NCBI GenBank assembly: GCA_012523655.1
Contig: JAAYTV010000015.1
Location: 1-5,638, forward strand
Length of the DNA stretch: 5,638 bases
Direction: 5' to 3'
DNA from: a bacterium
GTDB taxonomy: Bacteria > Zhuqueibacterota > Zhuqueibacteria > Residuimicrobiales > Residuimicrobiaceae
Shown here: positions 1 to 5,638 of the stretch, piece after piece
How the letters are laid out: each line of letters starts with the position of its first letter
Position numbering within the stretch: position 1 is the first letter of the stretch
The notes under the pieces: generated by a model
Seen by the model: only the letters and a program-made list of their open reading frames with translations
Told to the model about the DNA's origin: nothing
The model's database searches: none
Position numbers and translations under genes: made by a program

Positions 1-237
1 CATCTGACCTTGATTGACCATACCGGTCACCACCAGATTGCCGTCGTGTTTGGCATAACGTATATATTTAGACCACCCCAGGCCGTCGAGTGCTTTGCGC
101 AGAAACGCAGGTGAATATCCGCGGGTGCTCATATAGCTCGTCGGCGCTTTGGCCTCCGAATCTTTCTTCTGGACCGGTTCGGCGAGAAGCAGAACGGGCA
201 GGAGTAAAACCGGATACAACCATTTCATCCGTGACAT
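1..237 (-). CDS. Exported protein of unknown function, N-terminal fragment
   Basis: I do not recognise this protein. The 79 visible codons stay open to the left edge, so the C-terminus is missing. The product starts MSRMKWLYPVLLLPVLLLAE: a short basic head, a hydrophobic Leu/Val/Pro core of about 13 residues and a small residue before a charged stretch, which reads as a Sec signal peptide. A polar linker (QKKDSEAKAP) follows, then a segment around residues 40-79 containing SPAFLRKALDGLGW and NLVVTGMVNQGQM. I chose the ATG at 237 because an AGGAGAG ribosome binding site lies 5 bases upstream; a second in-frame ATG at 228 would sit too far from it. The gene starts 24 bases after the TonB receptor stop, so the two are very likely one transcript, and an envelope role alongside the receptor is plausible. 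The visible part shows no SusD or lipoprotein features. It is confident as a gene, but its function is unknown. Confidence 0.8.
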   Translation of the reverse strand, partial: MSRMKWLYPVLLLPVLLLAEPVQKKDSEAKAPTSYMSTRGYSPAFLRKALDGLGWSKYIRYAKHDGNLVVTGMVNQGQM

Positions 238-242
238 TGCAA

Positions 243-249
243 CTCTCCT
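243..249 (-). promoter_or_regulatory. Ribosome binding site of the downstream exported protein
   Basis: AGGAGAG on the minus strand, 5 bases before the ATG at 237. It lies inside the 24-base gap after the TonB receptor stop. It decides between the two in-frame ATG codons (237 and 228) in favour of 237 and supports translation of both genes from one mRNA. Confidence 0.75.
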
Positions 250-261
250 GAAAGCCAAGGA

Positions 262-3150
262 TTAAAACTGTACTTCCATGCCGAGCTGGACATGGCGCGG
301 CGGCGAATAATAGTGCGGCCGGTTATCAATCTCCTGTGGCGTAAAGACGCCCTCCTGGGCCAGCCGCTCATCACGAATCTCACGTAACTCGGGCAGCATG
401 GCATTGACGCTGGCCAAACCGCTGGTGGCATAAACCGACTGCTGATTAAGATGGTCGAACAGATTGTCGATATTGCAGAAAAGGCCGAAGCGATAGTTTC
501 CCACCCTGAATTGCTTTTTCGCTTTCAAGTCGATGTTCCAGCGCATCGGCTTACGGGCGGCGTTGTTGAATTCAATATCCGGGAACAGCGCCTGGCCTAC
601 CGTGGAAGGAGTATAGGGCAGGCCGCTGCCCAGAGTCCCGATGATGCTGGCGCTCCAATGACCGGGCTGGCTGAATATGGCGGTCAAATTCAAAGTATGC
701 CGTTGATCCCAGTCCAACGGCACAATCTGTCGTTCTACAAATTGCACCGGATCGCCGCCCAGACGGGAGGACACCTGCACCAGCTGCAGAAAGGTGGGGT
801 CGGATGCGCTGCCTTCGCCGTACTGAAACGTGTAATCAACTCCCCCGGAAAACCATCCTCTGCGCAATTTTTCCAGGGCCAGAGTGAAGCCTTTTACATT
901 ACCGTAATCCCGATTGACATAACGGGTGTAGCCGATGGCATCTACGGTGGTGATATATTCGATGCCCAGTTGGTTGCGAAAGTCCTTGTAAAAGAGGGTG
1001 AGGTCGGCTGCCAAATCGTCGGTGAGCCCCTGTTGCAGACCCACCTCGTAGGCGATGGTGCGTTCAGGCTTGAGCGTGCAATTGCCGAGCAGTTGTCCCT
1101 GCAGCTGCAGAGGCGTCAACACCTGCAGCGGTTCGCTGTACATGGTCGCAAAACTCGGCATCTGAAAAAAATGGCCATAGGCCACATGAAAAGCGCCTCG
1201 ATCTGAGATAGGAAAAGAAAAACCGAGGCGGGGGTTCAGCTGATACTGGATCGGCGCGCGTTTTAAATTTTGCTCACTGCCCAGTAAATACGATTCGATC
1301 CGCTCGTTGACGATGTACTTTTCATTGGCCTTGAACATATCGAGGCGGACGCCGGCGTTGAGCACAATCTCGCCCATTTCGAGCTTGTCTTGAAGATAAA
1401 AAGCCGCCTCCAACGGTTTGATCGTGTAATCGCGATAGCGGGTGATTTCCTCCGCGCGCGGTAAGCGGTATTTGCTGGTCCCATACGTCTCATCCCAGTT
1501 CTTCCAGTAATCGACCATCTGCGTCCAATACTCTTTCCAGCTCAACTTGGCGCCGCGGATAGCGGTGGTGTATTTATAGCGCTGCCACTCTTCGGTTTCG
1601 ATCAAAGGATAGTTGTAGGTGTTGTAGGCATGGCGTTTGATTTCAAAACCCAGCTTGATGAAATTATGGCGATCCACCTGCCAATTGATGTTCCCATTGG
1701 CCGTATAGATCTTTTGATAGTTCTTGCCGTCTTTGCCGTAAAAGCCGCCATCGGTGGTGCCGAGCGAAAAGCCATTGGATGTTGAAGTGATTGGTTGAAT
1801 GCCCATATCGCCCGGATAATCCGCCACTTTATTGTCTCTGCGGTAATAGCTCCAGCTGTGATTGTGTTGATAAGAGGCGTTGACATGATAGAACAGATTC
1901 GGATGGAGCATGTGTCGTATATTGATGAAATGATTGTCTGCGCGGCTCCAATAACGGGACAGGCCGTCGGGCGCATACCGGCGGTTGAGTCCTCCGCTTT
2001 CGCCCTGAGAGCCGGACGCAAACAACGAATAAGTCAGAGACAGATTCGAAGAAGGAGCGTAAATGAGCTTACCGGAGAAGGTGAGGGACTGTCCTTGGCT
2101 CAACGGTCCCATGGAGCCGTCTCCGGTGCGCAGTGAGTCTGGAATCCGAATCTCGCCGGTGCGGCCGATCTCGGAAGCGTAGTGGTCATTGTACCATTTT
2201 CGATAGGCATCGATAACCCATCCATCGATCGAGCGGAAACGCCGTTCATACCAATAAAGACTTTCATTGCGGTTGTAGCGCGTGGTGAGTAAAACTCCAA
2301 GTTTATGGCCCGCCAGAGGGCCGGTCAACGTGGCCTGAAAATCGCCTTCAGCGATGGGGTTGAGGCGATCGATGCCGATGAACACGGTGGTTTTGTTGCT
2401 GACAAAGTCGCCGGAATAGATCTGCAGGGAGCCGTGCCACTGTTTTTCCGGCGCCTTGGTGACGATGTTGACGATGCCGGATTGTGCGGAACCATATTCC
2501 GCATTAAAAGTGCCGCTGATAACCTGCAGTTCTTTGATGATGGCGTTTTCCACCGCCACGTTATTGCCGCCTGTTTGCGCGTAAGCGTTGTTAACCGGCA
2601 CGCCGTCGATCATATATGCAACCTCACGCTCCCGGCCGCCGCGAAAGTGCAGCTCGCCGCCGGCGCCGGCCACCACGCCCGCCTGCAGCTGAATCACCTC
2701 AGTCATGCTAGTGACCGGCAGATCCTGGATCGTTTCAGCATCTGTATACGAAGCGGTGCTGGTCAGATCTCGCTCCATCACCGGCCGCTCGGCCATGACG
2801 GTCACCTCCTGCCCTTGCAGCGTCTTGGCGGTCAATTGAGCGTTCTGAGTGGTGGTCCGATCGATATTGACTTTAGCCCCCTGGATCGTGAACCGCGCAT
2901 ATCCCATGAGAGAGATGACGAGGTCATAACTCCCGGGCGGAAGATTGATGATGGCATAATATCCGTCGGCATCCGTCACTGCGCCGAGAGAGGTGCCTGC
3001 CAGAACAACGTTAGCGCCAGGCAATCCTTCGCCCGTGCTGCGGTCGGTCACCCGGCCTGCAAGTTTGCCGGTGGTCCCGGTGAACGATCGGGTGCATAGC
3101 CCCAGCAACAGCAGTAGGAATACCCAACTCCGGCTATTTCGAGATGTCAT
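262..3150 (-). CDS. TonB-dependent outer-membrane receptor with carboxypeptidase-regulatory-like N-terminal domain
   Basis: A complete 962-residue outer-membrane transporter of the TonB-dependent family. Such proteins import a bound ligand across the outer membrane using energy from TonB-ExbB-ExbD. Domains in order: signal peptide (about 1-26, hydrophobic core FLLLLLGL); carboxypeptidase-regulatory-like beta-sandwich (about 29-108, with GKLAGRVTDRSTGEGLPGANV and the DADGYY turn); a TonB-box-like EVTVMA at 115-120; plug domain (about 125-233, with HFRGGREREVAYMIDGVPV and NAEYGSAQSGIVNIVTK); then a beta-barrel to the C-terminus. Barrel hallmarks include NPRLGFSFPI (639), YGHFFQMPS (658), LKPERTIAYEVG (693), QRHTLNL (816), GSGLPYTP (841) and NIDNLFD (893). 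The last residue is Phe after alternating hydrophobic positions, as barrel assembly usually requires. GGAGG lies 6 bases before the ATG. The ligand cannot be told from sequence. No SusD-like partner is visible, so I do not call it SusC. The family is certain; the substrate is open. Confidence 0.95.
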   Translation of the reverse strand: MTSRNSRSWVFLLLLLGLCTRSFTGTTGKLAGRVTDRSTGEGLPGANVVLAGTSLGAVTDADGYYAIINLPPGSYDLVISLMGYARFTIQGAKVNIDRTTTQNAQLTAKTLQGQEVTVMAERPVMERDLTSTASYTDAETIQDLPVTSMTEVIQLQAGVVAGAGGELHFRGGREREVAYMIDGVPVNNAYAQTGGNNVAVENAIIKELQVISGTFNAEYGSAQSGIVNIVTKAPEKQWHGSLQIYSGDFVSNKTTVFIGIDRLNPIAEGDFQATLTGPLAGHKLGVLLTTRYNRNESLYWYERRFRSIDGWVIDAYRKWYNDHYASEIGRTGEIRIPDSLRTGDGSMGPLSQGQSLTFSGKLIYAPSSNLSLTYSLFASGSQGESGGLNRRYAPDGLSRYWSRADNHFINIRHMLHPNLFYHVNASYQHNHSWSYYRRDNKVADYPGDMGIQPITSTSNGFSLGTTDGGFYGKDGKNYQKIYTANGNINWQVDRHNFIKLGFEIKRHAYNTYNYPLIETEEWQRYKYTTAIRGAKLSWKEYWTQMVDYWKNWDETYGTSKYRLPRAEEITRYRDYTIKPLEAAFYLQDKLEMGEIVLNAGVRLDMFKANEKYIVNERIESYLLGSEQNLKRAPIQYQLNPRLGFSFPISDRGAFHVAYGHFFQMPSFATMYSEPLQVLTPLQLQGQLLGNCTLKPERTIAYEVGLQQGLTDDLAADLTLFYKDFRNQLGIEYITTVDAIGYTRYVNRDYGNVKGFTLALEKLRRGWFSGGVDYTFQYGEGSASDPTFLQLVQVSSRLGGDPVQFVERQIVPLDWDQRHTLNLTAIFSQPGHWSASIIGTLGSGLPYTPSTVGQALFPDIEFNNAARKPMRWNIDLKAKKQFRVGNYRFGLFCNIDNLFDHLNQQSVYATSGLASVNAMLPELREIRDERLAQEGVFTPQEIDNRPHYYSPPRHVQLGMEVQF

Positions 3151-3156
3151 GAACAG

Positions 3157-3161
3157 CCTCC
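3157..3161 (-). promoter_or_regulatory. Ribosome binding site of the TonB receptor
   Basis: GGAGG on the minus strand, 6 bases upstream of the ATG at 3150, an ideal spacing. It fixes the receptor start, and the signal peptide follows directly from it. Confidence 0.8.
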
Positions 3162-3277
3162 AACGATAATCGAATTTTTAAAAAAGATCCCATAGAACGG
3201 TTCGAGCCGGTGCGCCGGTTTTCTCCAGCCAGGATCCCGGACCGGCATTCGATGTCGCTCACAGACGCAGCAGTCTA

Positions 3278-3360
3278 GCAGGCTGGCATTTTCGCGGCAG
3301 AACAAACGCCCTCATAGCGGGCTTTGCCCACCCTGATCGACAGGGTGGGCATCAGCCTGC
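3278..3360 (-). repeat. Nested inverted-repeat element between the FG-GAP gene and the TonB receptor gene
   Basis: An outer inverted repeat, GCAGGCTG (3278-3285) and CAGCCTGC (3353-3360), pairs perfectly over 8 bp. It encloses two adjacent hairpins. One is AAA-c-GCCC / GGGC-TTT at 3304-3325, 7 bp with one bulged base and a 7-base loop. The other is the perfect 11-bp hairpin at 3325-3351. Drawn as RNA this is a closed three-way-junction-like fold with an unpaired stretch at 3286-3303. A weak AGAC/GTCT hairpin (3263-3276) lies just beside it. The element could be the 3' end of the FG-GAP transcript, part of the TonB receptor leader, or a REP-like dispersed palindrome. The pairing is read directly from the bases; the role is not known. 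Confidence 0.5.
3325..3351 (-). terminator. Strong GC-rich hairpin, candidate terminator of the FG-GAP gene
   Basis: TGCCCACCCTG and CAGGGTGGGCA form a perfect 11-bp stem around a 5-base loop, 68 bases after the stop codon of the FG-GAP gene. The position suits a transcript end. However, on the minus strand the stem is followed by AAAGCCCGC rather than a T tract, and the + strand side has no T run either, so it is not a canonical Rho-independent terminator. It could instead protect an mRNA 3' end or be one arm of a dispersed palindromic repeat. Confidence 0.4.
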
Positions 3361-3419
3361 CAATTACTTAATTCTGAGAGCGGTCGCACAGCATATTACT
3401 AACAGGAATCGCATACCGC

Positions 3420-5222
3420 TTATTTGATCAACATCATTTTCCGCACCATCCGGGTGGTTGGATCACTGAGCGCATAGAAATAGACGCCGGAGGCAACCGG
3501 AGCGCCGTGCTGATCCCTACCGTTCCAGACGACCTGGTGAGAACCGGCTGTACGAGTCTCATCGATCAGAGTCTGCACCAGCCGACCCTGAACGTCGAAC
3601 ACATTCAATCGCACTGGACCGGATTTGGTCAAAGTGAAGGTGATGGTCGTGGTCGGATTGAACGGATTAGGATAGTTCTGCATCAATGTAAACGACACCG
3701 GCGTGGCGGCCTCTGCCACTGGATGCGTTTCCACCTTGGTAGGCAGAGTGGGGACTTTGAATTCCCACACATAGGCGCCGGGGCGAACCGTGGTGGAACT
3801 GCCGCGGCGGTTGTTGTGGAACAGATCCGCCTTGCCGTCCTTATCGCCATCGCCCAACACCAGCTTCGGCCCAAGGATCGCCATCGTCGGATCCGCCAAT
3901 CCCGCATCAATCGGGCTCTTGATGATCGTATAATACTTCCAGTGCGCCGGATTCGTGTAATCCGTACCCACAAACTCCGCATTCACCAACCGGCTCGGAT
4001 TCGCCGTCTCTCCCAACCCCCAGTACAAATCCGGCAACCCATCCGCATCCACATCCCCCACCTGGATCTCACTGTTCGACAGACTCTTCTTCGGCTCCAA
4101 CCCGATCGTCTCTTCCATCGTGTTCAACCGCCAAAAACGATCCTTCGCAAACAAATGCGCCGGATCCATCGGGTTCAGCTTCGCCACCCACAACGAATTC
4201 TGACCCTGCGCCCACGGCTCCAATAACCCAGGCGCCGGATAAATACCCACCATCTCCTTGATCCCATCCTTGTCCAAATCAACAAAATTAATCCCGTCCG
4301 TTCCGCCTACCCGCACACTGTCCGGCACCACCCGCGCATCCTCCGGCCCCCAGTAATACTCCGTCCACGCGTTCGGCCCCGTACAATCCAAATAGTACAT
4401 CACCTGCTCCACCGTGTTCCGCTGCGGCAAAAACAACTCGTCATATCCGTCATTGTCCAGATCCTTCCCCTGGATCAACGCCACATTGTGCGCCGCCGTC
4501 TTCTTCTCAATCATATGCTCGATCCGGAACTGAACCTGACCAGGCACCAACGGCGGTATCACCTCCACAATGCCAAAATAATACTTTGGATCCCCCTTGT
4601 AATTCAAACCAAACTCCCCATGGCCATCCTTGTCCCAATCCCCTGCCCCATTATAGTACTCCATGTGATACACACTGTCCGCATTCGCAATCGGCACTTC
4701 ATCCCAATCCACCGTCCACTCCATCGGCATCGGCCAAAACTCCGCCGAACCCGCCTGATGCTTGTACACCCGGATCGGCGGAATGTGATTCTCCTTCCCC
4801 TTCCCCGGCGTGCTGCGGATCAAAATCAACTCGTCCGCTCCATCTCCATCCAAATCCGTTCCCACCACCCCTCGGTCTCCGCTCGCATCATACAGGTTCT
4901 TGCCCGTCGCATCCACATAATCCGTAAACCAACGGTACTCCCAAACATTGTCCCCTGCATTCTCGTACACAAACGTCCGCGCCTTGTCATTGTCGTCAAA
5001 CATGAACTCCAGATTCCCATCCCCGTCAAAATCATACCACGCCCCCGCACAATGTCCCCGCCGCGGCACCGGTATGTCCTCCTCCACTTCCCCACTGTCC
5101 GGACTCATCCACGCCTTCTGCCACTGCATATTGTCATTGTCCACGCCAGTGGGAACGGCATAGGCGGCCACAGCCAGAATTAAAACGGCGGTCCATCCAA
5201 AAAATAAAGTACGCCAACGCAT
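3420..5222 (-). CDS. Secreted FG-GAP/VCBS-type beta-propeller protein with C-terminal sorting domain
   Basis: A complete 600-residue exported protein. Residues 1-22 are a signal peptide (MRWRTLFFGW head, hydrophobic core, probable cleavage near AYA). The middle has seven acidic calcium-loop motifs of the FG-GAP/VCBS kind: DFDGDGNLEF (64), DLDGDGADEL (123), DWDKDGHGEF (195), DLDNDGYDEL (254), DLDKDGIKEM (315), DVDADGLPDL (390) and DGDKDGKADL (458). Their spacing of 59-75 residues suits one per blade of a seven-bladed propeller. From about 511 to the end comes a FlgD-Ig-like / type A sorting domain: QNYPNPFNPTT, then VFDVQGRLV, VWNGRDQHGAPVASGVYFY and a basic RMVRKMMLIK tail. In this clade such tails usually mark proteins for type IX-like secretion or surface attachment. 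I infer a surface or extracellular protein; no catalytic motif is visible. AAGGAGGT lies 5 bases before the ATG. Base composition shifts sharply within the gene (see findings). Confidence 0.9.
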   Translation of the reverse strand: MRWRTLFFGWTAVLILAVAAYAVPTGVDNDNMQWQKAWMSPDSGEVEEDIPVPRRGHCAGAWYDFDGDGNLEFMFDDNDKARTFVYENAGDNVWEYRWFTDYVDATGKNLYDASGDRGVVGTDLDGDGADELILIRSTPGKGKENHIPPIRVYKHQAGSAEFWPMPMEWTVDWDEVPIANADSVYHMEYYNGAGDWDKDGHGEFGLNYKGDPKYYFGIVEVIPPLVPGQVQFRIEHMIEKKTAAHNVALIQGKDLDNDGYDELFLPQRNTVEQVMYYLDCTGPNAWTEYYWGPEDARVVPDSVRVGGTDGINFVDLDKDGIKEMVGIYPAPGLLEPWAQGQNSLWVAKLNPMDPAHLFAKDRFWRLNTMEETIGLEPKKSLSNSEIQVGDVDADGLPDLYWGLGETANPSRLVNAEFVGTDYTNPAHWKYYTIIKSPIDAGLADPTMAILGPKLVLGDGDKDGKADLFHNNRRGSSTTVRPGAYVWEFKVPTLPTKVETHPVAEAATPVSFTLMQNYPNPFNPTTTITFTLTKSGPVRLNVFDVQGRLVQTLIDETRTAGSHQVVWNGRDQHGAPVASGVYFYALSDPTTRMVRKMMLIK

Positions 5223-5227
5223 GGGTT

Positions 5228-5235
5228 ACCTCCTT
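5228..5235 (-). promoter_or_regulatory. Full-length Shine-Dalgarno of the FG-GAP gene
   Basis: AAGGAGGT on the minus strand, ending 5 bases before the ATG at 5222. It matches the anti-Shine-Dalgarno core over 8 bases, which predicts strong initiation and confirms the start codon. Confidence 0.85.
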
Positions 5236-5313
5236 ATCGGTGAGGTGAAAAACTTGATATCGCGGCACAGTGCTCTGCCGGCAACTTTTTTAAAACAAGC
5301 GCGGTTTACAATG

Positions 5314-5370
5314 CATCACCTCCTTTTCTTATCAACCAGTCTCCCCGGAATTTATCTCATCACCTCCTTT
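5314..5370 (-). repeat. Duplicated Shine-Dalgarno-like 13-mer in the FG-GAP gene leader
   Basis: The 13-mer AAAGGAGGTGATG (minus strand) occurs at 5358-5370 and again at 5314-5326, start to start 44 bases apart. Each copy includes an ATG only 2 bases after GGAGG. The ATG at 5360 opens a two-codon frame (Met-Arg-stop). The ATG at 5316 opens an eight-codon frame (MHCKPRLF) ending at 5290. Neither frame is long enough to be claimed as a gene. The copies may be upstream ribosome-loading sites or leader peptides, or remnants of a duplication of the 5' end of a gene. The true Shine-Dalgarno at 5228-5235 shares the core AAGGAGGT. Confidence 0.55.
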
Positions 5371-5389
5371 ACTGTGACTGCTGCGGGTA

Positions 5390-5410
5390 GATGCGGGTGA
5401 TTCACCCATC
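5390..5410 (-). other. Small hairpin just after the isomerase stop codon
   Basis: GGGTG (5395-5399) pairs with CACCC (5403-5407) around a 3-base loop, and GAT/ATC (5390-5392 / 5408-5410) can extend it across a 2-base bulge. It begins 4 bases after the isomerase stop. There is no T tract after it on the minus strand, so calling it a terminator would be weak. It may simply be a short palindrome. Confidence 0.25.
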
Positions 5411-5413
5411 GCT

Positions 5414-5638
5414 TTATAAAGAGATGCGGATCTTGTAATGTTTTTTAGCCTGCTCCAACCAGTCGGCGATCGCCTGTGTATGGTGGGATTGTATATAATC
5501 GGCTCTCAGCTGCTCTCTGGCCTCTGCAAAAGACTTGATCCGTTCAGGTTCAAGAGCCAGCAGCTGAATGATCGAGTAGCCGCCGCGATAACGAAAGGGA
5601 GCACTGATCTCGCCGACGCGCATGCCGGAAAAAGCCAA
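5414..5638 (-). CDS. Parvulin-type peptidyl-prolyl cis-trans isomerase, C-terminal fragment
   Basis: The last 74 codons plus stop of a gene that continues past the right edge; the first visible codon, TTG, is an internal Leu. Residues 1-27 (LAFSGMRVGEISAPFRYRGG then YSIIQLL) match the end of a parvulin (PpiC/rotamase) domain, with its 'G-x-hydrophobic-S-x-P' turn and the 'GY-x-II' strand. The remaining 47 residues form a charged helix (FAEAREQLRADYI, IADWLEQAKKHYKIRI), as in the C-terminal helix of SurA/PrsA-type folding factors. These isomerases speed up proline isomerisation during folding of exported and outer-membrane proteins in the periplasm. The His usually found in the final 'GYHII' strand is Ser here (GYSII). 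That could lower catalytic activity or mark a chaperone-only domain, but other parvulin domains in the missing part may be intact. A 191-base spacer separates it from the FG-GAP gene. Confidence 0.8.
   Translation of the reverse strand: MAFSGMRVGEISAPFRYRGGYSIIQLLALEPERIKSFAEAREQLRADYIQSHHTQAIADWLEQAKKHYKIRISL

Noticed and set aside
451..1206. Long open frame on the + strand opposite the TonB receptor
   Set aside because: It lies wholly inside the barrel-coding region of a convincing receptor. It has no good ribosome binding site and its translation shows no recognisable family or signal peptide. It is an antisense shadow.
2305..3099. Long open frame on the + strand opposite the receptor N-terminus
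   Set aside because: It is antisense to the plug and carboxypeptidase-regulatory-like domains, whose motifs are unmistakable. The His/Asp-rich translation looks like a reverse-complement by-product.
3082..3123. Possible lipoprotein signal in the TonB receptor (Cys after LGL at residue 19)
   Set aside because: Leu directly before the Cys does not fit a lipobox, and these receptors normally carry an ordinary signal peptide.
3151..3260. Promoter upstream of the TonB receptor (GATTAT, TTCTATG and a T5A6 tract)
   Set aside because: No -35-like hexamer sits at suitable spacing, and the -10 preference of this lineage is unknown. The AT-rich patch alone is not enough to call a promoter.
4790..4808. 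G-quadruplex candidate on the minus strand (GGGGAAGGGGAAGG)
   Set aside because: Only two full G runs and one short run occur, inside a G-rich coding stretch that encodes PGKGKE. It is explained by coding plus the regional skew.
3507..5183. Several long + strand open frames opposite the FG-GAP gene, with Pro/His/Arg-rich translations
   Set aside because: They follow from the strong C-richness of this strand, which removes stop codons. The product compositions are low-complexity and there is no initiation signal. The minus-strand gene explains the region.
5313..5330. + strand ATCACCTCCTTT resembles the 3' end of 16S rRNA
   Set aside because: It is simply the complement of a full Shine-Dalgarno motif. 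No 16S helices or other rRNA sequence lie next to it.
5223..5413. Promoter upstream of the FG-GAP gene (TTGATA, or TTGCCG 17 bases before GATATC)
   Set aside because: The matching -10 elements are poor in both cases. The evidence does not separate them from chance.

Overview
The window carries four genes, all on the minus strand, and reads right to left. The order is: the C-terminal end of a parvulin-type peptidyl-prolyl isomerase (cut by the right edge), a secreted 600-residue FG-GAP/VCBS-type protein with a C-terminal sorting domain, a 962-residue TonB-dependent outer-membrane receptor, and the N-terminal part of an unrecognised exported protein (cut by the left edge). I see no RNA genes, CRISPR arrays, insertion sequences or transposases.

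The organism is probably a Gram-negative member of the Fibrobacterota-Chlorobiota-Bacteroidota (FCB) side of the tree. Candidate lineages such as KSB1, Calditrichota, Marinimicrobia or Ignavibacteria fit best. Three things point there: a 'NYPNPFNPTT' sorting/FlgD-like C-terminal domain, a TonB receptor with a carboxypeptidase-regulatory-like N-terminal domain, and strong GGAGG ribosome binding sites. The genus cannot be told from this sequence.

Layout by region. 5414-5638: end of the isomerase. 5223-5413: a 191-base spacer with a small hairpin, a 13-base AAAGGAGGTGATG-type motif present twice, and a third Shine-Dalgarno that serves the next gene. 3420-5222: the secreted repeat protein; seven acidic DxDxDG loops, 59-75 residues apart, suggest a seven-bladed beta-propeller. 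3151-3419: a 269-base spacer with nested inverted repeats, including a perfect 11-bp hairpin. 262-3150: the TonB receptor. 238-261: a 24-base spacer holding the ribosome binding site of the last gene, so the receptor and the last gene are very likely co-transcribed. 1-237: the exported protein of unknown function.

All four products appear to work in or beyond the inner membrane: a periplasmic-type folding factor, a secreted or surface calcium-binding propeller, an outer-membrane transporter and a small exported partner. A link between them is inferred from gene order only. The most unusual signal is a stretch of about 1.3 kb inside the FG-GAP gene (about 3840-5130) where the + strand is strongly C-rich and G-poor. 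The signal-peptide and sorting-domain ends of the same gene, and the neighbouring genes, are close to balanced.
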